Assembly: GCA_026214975.1 (NCBI GenBank)
Contig: CM047810.1
Location: forward strand, 90,264,560 to 90,328,559
Source: Gentiana macrophylla
Taxonomy: Eukaryota > Streptophyta > Magnoliopsida > Gentianales > Gentianaceae
Length of the DNA stretch: 64,000 nt
Direction of reading: 5' to 3'
The position numbers and the translations under genes were made by a program. Below the pieces are notes generated by a model. That model was not told the origin of the DNA. It did not search any database and worked only from the letters and a program-made list of their open reading frames with translations. Position 1 is the first letter of the stretch. Every line of letters starts with the position of its first letter. Shown here one piece after another: positions 1-39,538 of the stretch.

Positions 1-467
1 AACACATCATAAAATATTTGTTTTTTACGGTACCACTATAAAGTGAACAGTTATAATCTACATCGTAGTTTGATGGGACTTGAATCCAGAATCTCTCGAA
101 CCTAAGCTTCGGGTATATGCCAATGAGACATACATGCCCAATATGGGTATTTTCGTTCATATTACTATTAGTGTCAATATTCATCGGTCAAACACATAGT
201 ATTAAAAGGGAGGTGTCTACCGACGGATGTCGGTCAGAATGGAAGGAGCTCTGATCGCTTAAACAAGAGATCTCGATTTTGAGCCCTTGCGGATGCAATA
301 AACTTTATTTGGGGAGGTATTTCACCTTTGATGCCCAATAGTACCTCGAACGATTAGTCTAGACAACGATACCTTGCCGAAGAAGGGCAGGGGGGGGGAG
401 AGGTTGGTTGTGTGTCTAGTTCTAGGATAAATACCGCAAAGAACGTTTCTTACCGGAAGAATGGCCA
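1..467. other. Left flank, no recognised gene
   Basis: No reading frame or family motif was recognised here. There is a G-rich run near 390-398. The last bases form the left side of the insertion site of copia element A. Confidence 0.4.
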
Positions 468-472
468 AATAT

Positions 473-736
473 TGTTGAATAATATATGTTTTAAGGTGAT
501 TTATTTTATGTTTAATAATAAAGGGCAGAAAGGCAATATTCTGCCATAATTAGAGTTGCCGGCTGACCTAGGGTTTGGTAGCCATTCTAGGGTTATAGTG
601 GCGGCTCCTGTAATTTAGGAGTTTGCTTGGAGAAAGGTTCTAGTCCTTTTTTGGTGTATTTAAGAGTGGCACTATTCAGAATGTAATCATCGTATTATCA
701 ATAAAAATATTCCTTCTTTCCTGTTTTCTTTCTACA
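473..736 (+). repeat. 5' LTR of copia A
   Basis: This 264-bp LTR begins TGTTGAATAATATATG and ends TTTCTACA. A TATA-like GTATTTAAGAG near 656 is the likely promoter, and AATAAAAAT near 700 is a likely polyadenylation signal. The matching copy is at 5694-5958. Confidence 0.93.
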
Positions 737-752
737 TGGTATCTAAGCATGG

Positions 753-1572
753 TTGCATGATCCTTCGGCAATCATGAATTACAGGGCTGCCATGACTGGA
801 GAGTTAAAAAACTCTGCTACATCAGCCGCCTCTTCGAGTATAATATCCGGATCAGCCATGACAAGTGCTAATCAACATGCTGGGAGTGATTCCACTCATA
901 ATTCCTCAGCAGTATTGCTGACCGTTCAAAGGTTGAACGGGAAGAACTACTTAGAATGGTCTCAAACAGTAAAATTGGCCATTGACGGAAAAGGAAATCT
1001 AGGGTACATCACCGGAGAAGCAGTTAAGCCAGCCGAGGGTGACCCCAAATCAGAAACATGGAGATATGAGAACTCCATGCTAAGAGTCTGGCTCATAAAC
1101 TCAATGGAGCCCGCGATTGCCAGGCCTCACATGTTCTTACCAACAGCCAAAGACATGTGGAAGGCAGTGGAGGAGATGTATTCGGATTTGGAAAACACAT
1201 CTCAGATCTATGAGCTTAAAACCAAGTTGTGGCCCTACAAACAAGACAATCAGGATGTTACTTCATATTTATAACACCATGGTTAGTCTATGGCAGGAGC
1301 TGGACATGTCCTACAACATTTCTTGGGATTGTCCAGGAGATGGGGTTAAATTCCAGAAAAATGAGGAGAATGATCGGGTTTATGTCTTCCTGGTAGTTTT
1401 GAATCAAGAGTTGGATGAAGTGAGAGGAAGGATTCTGGGAAAGAACCCTCTTCCAAAACTTAATGAAGTCTTCTCCGAGGTAAGGAGGGAGGAGCTAAGG
1501 AAGAAAGTTATAAATAAAGGGACTGCTGCTGCTCCAATGATAGAGAATTCAGCCCTTGTGACTGTAAAATGA
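753..1572 (+). pseudogene. copia A gag (broken)
   Basis: The translation matches copia Gag of the UBN2/retrotran_gag type: RLNGKNYLEWSQTVKLAIDG, then AWLINSMEP-like and TAKDMW blocks, then a helical stretch ending in a VRGRILGKNPLP block. An extra T near 1266-1270 shifts the frame, so the first half (753-1274) and the second half (about 1270-1572) are in different frames. A stop follows at 1570. A CX2CX4HX4C zinc knuckle is still readable just downstream, near 1612-1650, in a further broken frame. The product would be the capsid/nucleocapsid protein of the retrotransposon particle. Confidence 0.9.
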
Positions 1573-1690
1573 GAGGCTGATAAGAAGACTGGAAAACAGA
1601 AATTATAGTGTGATCATTGCAAAAAACAGGGGCACACCAGAGAAACGTGCTGGGGTATTCACGGGAAACCTGCGAATTAGAAGCTGAGGG

Positions 1691-2281
1691 GTGCTGCTGG
1701 GAATTCAGATAAGAGACAAGCCAACCAGGTGTCATCTGATCAAGGGAAGAACTCTACTGGAAGGCTGCAACTCACTCGAACAGTTAGAAGACATCACTAA
1801 ACTCGTCCTTGCCCAGACAGCAAAATCAGCCCCTCCTACAGGTGAAACTTCATGTTCCCTAGTTGAGAAAGGTAGATTTCCATCTCTCTCTTTTTTGGGA
1901 ATTCATCAAACAGCCTCATGGGTCATTGACTCAGGGGCAACTGATCACATGTCTAGCTTCTCACACATTTTTTCTTCTTATCTTCCCTGTGCTGGTAATA
2001 AAAAAGTAAAAATAACTGATGGCTCATTTTCTACTATAGCCGGTATAGGAACAGTTGTTATTTCCCCCAATCTTATCCTAAAAAATGCACTTCATGTCCC
2101 TAGTTTGTCCTGCAACCTCTTATCTGTCAGCAAATTAGTTTCTGATTCTAATTGCAATGTTGTTTTTTCTGTGGATGGGTGTATATTTCAGGATATTCGC
2201 ACGGGGACGGAGACTGGCAGTGCTAAGTTGAAAGGAGGATTATATCTATTTGAAGAGAAGGAAGGATCCAGAATAAAGTGA
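1691..2281 (+). pseudogene. copia A protease and pre-integrase segment
   Basis: The frame carries the aspartic protease active site (WVIDSGATDHM, near 1920) and the LHVPSLSCNLLSVSKL block typical of copia proteases. It then runs into the GAG_pre-integrase region (GSAKLKGGLYLFEEK). A stop codon ends the frame at 2281. The following HHCC zinc-binding part (WHLRLGHPSFLYLKRL) is still readable at about 2338-2385 and has another stop near 2430. Confidence 0.9.
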
Positions 2282-2749
2282 TCCCTAGAAATAGTTGTTT
2301 TCGGTCTACTTTTTATGATAAGAATAATGTTCAAAGGTGGCACCTAAGATTAGGGCACCCTAGTTTTTTGTATTTAAAAAGACTTATGCCTGAGTTATTT
2401 TCTAATAAAGGTCCTGAAAATTTTCAATGTTAAATCTGTGAAATTGCTAAGCATTGTAGATCCACGTTCCCTGCTCAACCTTACAAGCCCACAAACCCCT
2501 TCACTATGATTCATAGTGATATTTGGGGGCCTGCAAAGGTGAGTAATCTTTCTGGGAAAAGATGGTTCATTTCCTTTATTGATGACCATACTAGGTTAAC
2601 TTGGGTTTACCTCCTAAAACATAAGAGTGATGCTAAACAAAATTTCCAAGATTTTTATAACATGATTTTCACCCAATTTCACTCAAAAATTGAGCTTTTT
2701 AGAAGTGACAATGGAACCGAATATTTTAACTCCATTCTTGGCACCTTCA

Positions 2750-2965
2750 ACTACATCATGTTTGTGAAGTATTGGATATCCCCTTAATTCTACCTATTAC
2801 ACTAGATGCTCAATCAAATTGGTTTGCAGGATTCTTTGATGATGATGGTACCATTGGTCTCACTATGAATAATCTACTACCTCAACTAAGTATTCGAGTA
2901 ACTAATAAACTTCTACAAGATGTAGAGTCTGGAGGAAATATTTACTTTGATAGTAGTAAAAATGG
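2750..2965 (+). pseudogene. LAGLIDADG homing-endonuclease fragment (mitochondrial type)
   Basis: One open frame contains NWFAGFFDDDGTI at about 2818-2856, which fits the LAGLIDADG helix that carries the catalytic Asp. It is followed by a QLSIRVTNKLLQDVE block and by GGNIYFDSSKNGDYQW. This order is that of single-motif halves of intron-encoded endonucleases of mitochondrial group I introns. Only about 65 residues remain, with no second LAGLIDADG motif, so it is a fragment. The base composition and the protein differ from the copia element on both sides. It was recognised from motif memory, without a database search. Confidence 0.75.
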
Positions 2966-3141
2966 TGACTATCAATGGTGAACGTCTTAATGATAATTAT
3001 TATTATGTCGTATACTCGAGCAATACCGAGAATGATCCCGATTGGGAGTGGAATCCTCCGCGGATATCTGCTGGTCAATTGTCCGCTGCTATAACTGCTT
3101 GTGCTCGTATTCATATGTACAAATACATATCAAGAGAGGAT
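2957..3141 (+). pseudogene. Family B DNA polymerase fragment (mitochondrial linear-plasmid type)
   Basis: In the frame running from 2947 the translation reads GERLNDNYYYVVYSS, then EWNPPRISAGQLSAAI and ITACARIHMYKYISRED. This matches the palm region just before the YTDTDS motif of protein-primed family B polymerases carried by linear plasmids and plasmid-derived inserts in plant and fungal mitochondria. The sequence switches back to copia integrase where the TDTDS motif would begin. It directly follows the LAGLIDADG fragment, in another frame. No start or catalytic motif C remains, so it is dead. Confidence 0.72.
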
Positions 3142-3326
3142 GTTATTGCCCATACACACCCCAACAAAATGAGGTGGCTGAAAGGAAGAATAGGCATATC
3201 ATGGAAGTTGTAAGGTCTCTGATGATTACTTCCAAATGCCCTAAGTACCTTTAGGGAGAAGCTGTTCTAACAGCTGTCTACCTCATAAATAGACTCCCAT
3301 CGAGAGTCCTAAACTTTAAAAGTCCT

Positions 3327-4501
3327 TTGAGTCAGCTAAAGTTTTTTTTTCCCACATCTAGACTGGTTCATGACCTGCCTCTTAGGGTATTTGGCTGTAC
3401 AGCCTTCACACACATACACAATACAGGAAAGCTATATCCGAAGTCTAGAAAATGTATATTCTTAGGGTATTCTCCCACTCATAAGGGATACAAGTGCTTT
3501 GATCCCTTGAGCCAAAAGATGTATATTTCTAGTGATGTGACCTTTTTTGAAGATAAAATGTTTTATGAGACTCATATTCAGGGGGGGCATTCCAATGAAT
3601 ATGAGTCTGTGTCTCCCTTGCATTTTTTACTTGACATAGGTATGTCTCAGTCTAGTGTGTCTGATCCTGAAGAACATGGGGATCATATTAAGGAAACTAG
3701 TGACAATATCACTAAACTGCCCTCCCCTGTAAAGGATAATCTGGAGGGTAGTTCAGAGATAAGTCATATGACCAGAATACTGAAATTTCCAGGGAAAACT
3801 TATTCTAGACGAGAAACTTCCCTCAAAGGAAATATACCTCCCAACAGCACTGGCCAGGATCCTGCCTTGGGTGAAGATGCTAAAAGTGACTCAGAAACAG
3901 GTAATTTCTTTGAAAACTTTGAAACTTTTGGGGAAGAGTCTGAAAAAATTGAGTCTCATACCAACTCTGACAAAATTGACCCAAATGATCCTATCCTACA
4001 AGTCCCTATTGCTCTCAGAAAACCAGTCAGAGAATGTACCAAGCATCCTTTATACCCCATGACTAAATATGTTTCATATGATAACCTATCACCACAGTAC
4101 CAAGCCTTCATATCCAGTCTATCTGATATAAAGATCCCAAAAATATCCATGAAGCCCTAACTGAACCTGAGTGGAGGGCAGCTGTCCATGAAGAGATGAA
4201 GGCCCTTGAGAAAAATGACACTTGGGATGTGGTTAGTCTGCCAGAAGGAAAAGTACCGGTTGGTTGCAGGTGGGTATTTACTGTGAAGTACAACTCTGGT
4301 GGAACTTTGCAGAGGTATAAGGCCAGACTAGTGGCTAAGGGCTATACCCAAACATTTGGGCTACACTACTCAGAGACTTTCTCTCATGTGGCAAAACTGA
4401 ATACTGTGAGAATTTTGTTATCAGTGGCCGTAAACAGAGGACTGGCCCTTAGAGCAACTGGATGTGAAGAATGCTTTCCTCCATGGTCATCTAAAAGATG
4501 A
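3327..4501 (+). pseudogene. copia A integrase C-terminus and N-terminal reverse transcriptase
   Basis: The frame 3327-4160 holds the integrase C-terminal block (LRVFGCTAFTHIHN, RKCIFLGYSPTHKGYKC) and a variable acidic linker up to TKYVSYDNLSPQYQAF. A frameshift near 4135 moves the reading to 4196-4501. There the reverse transcriptase begins: CRWVFTVKYNSGG, RYKARLVAKGYTQT, then a degraded counterpart of the block that carries the first catalytic Asp. Confidence 0.9.
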
Positions 4502-4549
4502 GGTTTACATGGACCTCCCCCTGGTTTTGATGGTGGGTCTGGTAACAAG

Positions 4550-5690
4550 GTGTGCAAGTTGAAAAAGTCTCTATATGGACTCGAGCAAAGCCCTAGAGCA
4601 TGGTTTGCGAGGTTCATGAAGTTCTTGAAGAATGAAGGGTTCAAGCAAGGGCATTCTGACCACACACTCTTTGTGAAAAAATCTAGCAGTGGCGGATTGA
4701 CAGTTCTTGTTGTATACGTGGATGACATCATCTTAACTGGTGATGATCAAATGGGAATAGCTCAGATCAAAAACAATTTGGCCAAGGAGTTCGAGATAAA
4801 AGAGCGGGGGAGTTTGAGACACTTTCTGGGTATGGAATTTGCAAGGTCAGGGAAGGGCTTGGTGGTGTCTCAGAGAAAGTATGTTCTGGATCTCTTGGAA
4901 GAAACTGGCATGACAGAGTGTAAGCCAGCTGCAACTCCCATGGAACCAAATTTGAAGCTCTAGGAGAAGATTGAGGGTGTGCCAGTGGATAAGGGTAGGT
5001 ATCAGAGGCTGGTGGGCAAGCTAATATACCTGGCACATACAAGGCCAGATATCTCATTTGCCGTAGGGGTGGTAAGTCGGTTCATGCATGATCCCCGTGA
5101 ATATCATCTTGAAGTTGTAATGATAATTTTGAGGTATCTAAAGGGGTCTGTGGGAGAAGGACTGTGGTTCAGAAAGAACTCACCTAGGGCAATAGAAGTG
5201 TATACTGATGCTGATTGGGCAGGTTCCAAAGAAAGAAGATCAACTTCTGGATATTGCAGTTATGCTTGGGGCAATTTGGTCACTTGGAGGAGTAAGAAAC
5301 AGGGTGTAGTAGCCAGAAGCACAGTATAGAGCCATGGCTCAGGGTGTCTGTGAAGAGTTGTGGATCAAGAGGGTCTTAGAAGACATTCAAATTCAGCCAA
5401 GTCTCCCTATGATGCTGTTTTGTGATAATAAAGCTGCTATTGACATTGCCAATGATCCAGTACAACATGATAGAACCAAACACATTGAGATAGACAAACA
5501 TTATATTAGAGAAAAGCTTGACAATGGTTTGATCTGCATTCCATTCTTACCTTCTGCTCAACAAGTGGCTGATGTGTTGACCAAGCCTCTAGTGAAAATG
5601 GGATTTAATAACTATGTAAGCAAGTTGGGCATGTTAAATATCCATGCTCAACTTGAGGGAGGGAGGAGGAGGAGGGGTGTGTGTGTGTGT
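4550..5690 (+). pseudogene. copia A reverse transcriptase and RNase H
   Basis: The first frame, ending at 4963, contains KSLYGLEQSPRAW and the catalytic YVDD (VVYVDDIILTGDD, near 4713). A stop separates it from 4979-5329, which holds the palm/connection region (LVGKLIYLAHTRPDISFAVG) and the RNase H start (YTDADWAGSKERRSTSGYC). A small deletion near 5325 shifts the frame to 5334-5699, with the CDNKAAIDIANDPVQHDRTK block and the end of RNase H. A purine-rich tract and a GT repeat then lead to the 3' LTR. Confidence 0.92.
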
Positions 5691-5693
5691 GTG

Positions 5694-5958
5694 TGTTGAA
5701 TAATATATGTTTTAAGGTGATTTATTTTATGTTTAATAATAAAGGGCAGAAAGGTAATATTCTGCCATAATTAGAGCTGGCGGCTCACCTAGGGTTTGGT
5801 AGCCATTCTAGGGTTAGAGTGGCGGCCCCTGTCATTTAGGAGTTTGCTTGGAGAAAGGTTCTGGTCCTTTTTTGGTGTATTTAAGAGTGGCACTATTTCA
5901 GAATGTAATCATCGTATTATCAATAAAAATTCCTTCTTTCCTGTTTTCTTTTTCTACA
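5694..5958 (+). repeat. 3' LTR of copia A
   Basis: This 265-bp repeat is colinear with 473-736 and differs from it at about a dozen positions, including one-base indels. It ends TTTCTACA and is followed by the AATAT target duplication. It lies just beyond the 3' end of USP and in opposite orientation to it. Confidence 0.93.
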
Positions 5959-6236
5959 AATATAAAAACCAAATCTACTATAATTTCCATTAACTAAAAT
6001 CCATAATTACTGCGCACAAAGAACAAAGTTTTGGTTTATGTTTTTTGGTTTCAGAATATTCAAAAGGCTTACAAGATTAGAGTAAGAGTATGATGGGAAG
6101 TTATTTAACAAACACCAAAGAAGCTATAAGATCGATTATACAACCGACATTATTCATTCTTATTTCATTGATGAACAAAAGAATAATAAAAAAAATAAAA
6201 AATAATAACAAATCTGCTCGTCGAACGAGTTTGATC

Positions 6237-37513
<31,277 letters not shown>

Positions 37514-37638
37514 TGATCCTTGTATCTATGTGAGCCAAAAATCTCGTCAACTGTAACTGCAACTCCAAAACTTCTCCGAAGAAAACTGGAACACCAAAAC
37601 AGAACGGAATTTGGAAGAAGCACTTGTATTAATAATGA

Positions 37639-37646
37639 TATTTATA
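37639..37646 (-). promoter_or_regulatory. Putative TATA box of USP
   Basis: On the minus strand the sequence reads TATAAATA about 126-133 bases upstream of the USP ATG. This spacing allows a 5' leader of roughly 90-100 bases. It is inferred from position and consensus only. Confidence 0.4.
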
Positions 37647-38564
37647 CCAACTTTTAGAAAAGTAATGGAAGGTCATTAAGTGAAGGCCCTTGGTATCGCC
37701 AGGGCAAGAAAATTAGATACAGGGCTCTTTTAAACATTAAATTTAACAAGACAACTATACTCTTGCATCTATCTTGCTAAGGAGTCCACCGCAACCCCTC
37801 CAGCACCCATCCCAGAGTGTCCGACCCATGACCTGCACCACCAAATTTCTCACCTCTAACCTTCCACTCCACACTCGCCCTCATCGGCTCATCTTCACCC
37901 TCTCACCTACCACATACGCTTCATCCAGCCAATTTTGCATTCAAAAGCATAGTAGAAAAGAAATCCCTAGTAAACGTGAAATAAACTTCCCAAAACACAC
38001 GCTTGCAGTAAACATCATTACCATCAACTACATGATTCAATTTTCTGTCAATAAAAAAAAAAAAAAACTAATTAACTAACAAACTACAGGAACAAATCAA
38101 AACCTCTTGGCACACCTGTAAATAATAACTTATTTTCCTTAGAACAACATTTCACTGACTAATTAACAAACCCATTTGTTGGAACAATCCATTATGATTT
38201 GAATGATTTGTATTTCATTGGAATCCATTACCAGTAAGGCTGGAGATGAGGCAAGTAATTCTCTTTGTTCTTGCGGAGGTGAGTTGATCTGAGGTGACGC
38301 CGAAAGAGAAGATGATTCAATCGATTTGTGCGTATGAAATGTTTTTTTAACATGTCTCTATTTCATAACTAAAAATATATCAGGGTCTCCTGTCACTGGC
38401 TTATCAATTTTTAATAATATACCATTGGGGTTATTTTTGTCATTTTCAGATAATTGCCTAAAAACAGCCCTGGCAATAACTTTCCAGCTATGGCAATACC
38501 CGCTGCCTTAAGTGAAGCGTTTTTTTTTTTTTTTTTTTTTTGGGGCAAGTGAAGCGTATTTAAA
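37647..38564. other. USP upstream region
   Basis: This is the 5' flank of USP up to the MULE at 38565. No gene was found. It contains a run of about 22 T at 38520-38541. From about 38500 it joins the repeat that also occurs at 62795 (AAGTGAAGCGT twice). Confidence 0.5.
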
Positions 38565-39229
38565 CGGTCTGAATCACCAGCTTTTGGTATCCCAACTTTA
38601 ATCCGGCTTTGGAAGCTTTCTGACGCAACACATGGCTGAGAGCAATCTTAGCCATACGATTTTTTCTTTTCACAGTTGCGTCGTTTTCATTACTTAAAAT
38701 TAAAAACCAGCTTTCAACCCATTACGCCTCATATATACAGAAAATTGCAATTCAGTCCCCCCCTTCAAATAAAATCTTCCACGTCACCTATCTCCCCCAT
38801 TTCTCAAAAAAAATCTTTTTATTGCTGCTCCTGTTTGGCTCCGGTGGCCGGTCTAGCAGCCCCAACATTGTTGCGATTTAAGAGAGAGATGGACGGACAT
38901 GGCTTTGTTGCTTCACCTCTTTTGGAAGAAGATAATCCTGGTGAGATTCAAGATTTAATGGATTTTTTTTACTGAAAAATTCAAGCTTTAATGTTTTTTT
39001 TTTTGCTTAAAGCCCCCGGTATCCGGACCCACTAGTCCGACTACTCCGGAGTTCGGCCCGTGTCGTGCCTGCAGAATCTGACTATTAATGTTGATTATGC
39101 ATATTGGGAAATAGTGGAGTTCGAAAATGGACTTTGTGATTGTGTCTTCCTTACTCTATTGCTTAGAATTTTCGAATTGGGTGTAAAAAGATTTTCCGGC
39201 GAACTGTAATTCCAGCCATTGCAACTATG

Positions 39230-39263
<34 letters not shown>

Positions 39264-39287
39264 TTACTGAAAAATTTAAACTTTTTC
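38565..39287 (+). repeat. Left terminal inverted repeat of MULE 1
   Basis: It starts CGGTCTGAATCACCAGC and matches the reverse complement of 43343-43961 along its length. It also holds a T30 run at 39231-39260 and a 91-bp poly-A-tailed insert at 38994-39084 missing from the right copy. A short frame (MDGHGFVASPLLEEDNP) lies at 38889 and is mirrored in the right repeat. It could be the first coding exon of the transposase. Confidence 0.9.
38994..39084 (-). mobile_element. SINE-like retroposon fragment
   Basis: This 91-bp block interrupts the left inverted repeat of MULE 1 and is absent from the right one. On the minus strand it ends CGGGGGCTTTAAGC plus about 11 A. It is flanked by TTAATG (38988-38993 and 39085-39090). 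A poly-A tail with a target duplication fits a 5'-truncated SINE. The family was not identified. Confidence 0.55.
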
Positions 39288-39538
39288 TTGGAGGAGGTCC
39301 TATTGCATTTGACATTTTTCTGTTGCTCCTTAGCAAATTTTGGTCTTGTGACATTTTGCTTCATAAACTTCCACCTAAGGGTGCTTGTTGCAAGTTCTGC
39401 TCCTCTTGTTAAGAGAAAAATGGAAATTTGATGAAGTTATATATAGTACTTAAATCTACTGTTATCTTACAACACTTTTGTTGACAAAATTACTTATTCT
39501 TACAAATTTGTTGACAATAGTCTTGTTGAACTGTTACA

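Larger units (their letters stand above)
2335..3325 (+). pseudogene. copia A integrase, interrupted by foreign DNA
   Basis: The catalytic core starts at MIHSDIWGPAKVSNL (2506), which holds the first Asp of the DDE triad, and continues to FRSDNGTEYFNSILGTF (ending about 2749) with the second Asp. At that point homology to the sister element E stops. It resumes at about 3142 with the TPQQNEVAERKN block, which carries the catalytic Glu. In E the two blocks are separated by only about 37 bp. Here they are separated by about 392 bp of unrelated sequence. The integrase cannot be functional. Confidence 0.9.
473..5958 (+). mobile_element. Ty1/copia retrotransposon A, complete in structure but coding-dead
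   Basis: The element has two LTRs of about 265 bp starting TG and ending CA, and the 5-bp target duplication AATAT at 468-472 and 5959-5963. A primer-binding site of tRNA-iMet type (TGGTATCTAAGC) starts at 737, right after the 5' LTR, and a purine-rich tract followed by a GT run precedes the 3' LTR. Internal order is gag, protease, integrase, reverse transcriptase, RNase H, which is copia order. The frames are broken by several frameshifts and stops, and the integrase carries a foreign insert at about 2750-3141. The LTRs differ at roughly a dozen sites, so the insertion is not recent. It ends 279 bp beyond the USP stop codon, and its strand is opposite to USP. Confidence 0.95.

Noticed and set aside
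61..160. tRNA-like GGGACTTGAATCC segment
   Set aside because: There is no cloverleaf with matching arms. It may be a tRNA-derived repeat remnant but cannot be supported.
38676..38975. 99-codon frame taken as an independent gene
   Set aside because: It lies in the MULE 1 inverted repeat and recurs reversed at 43540-43731. Only the short ATG-started peptide part is conserved.
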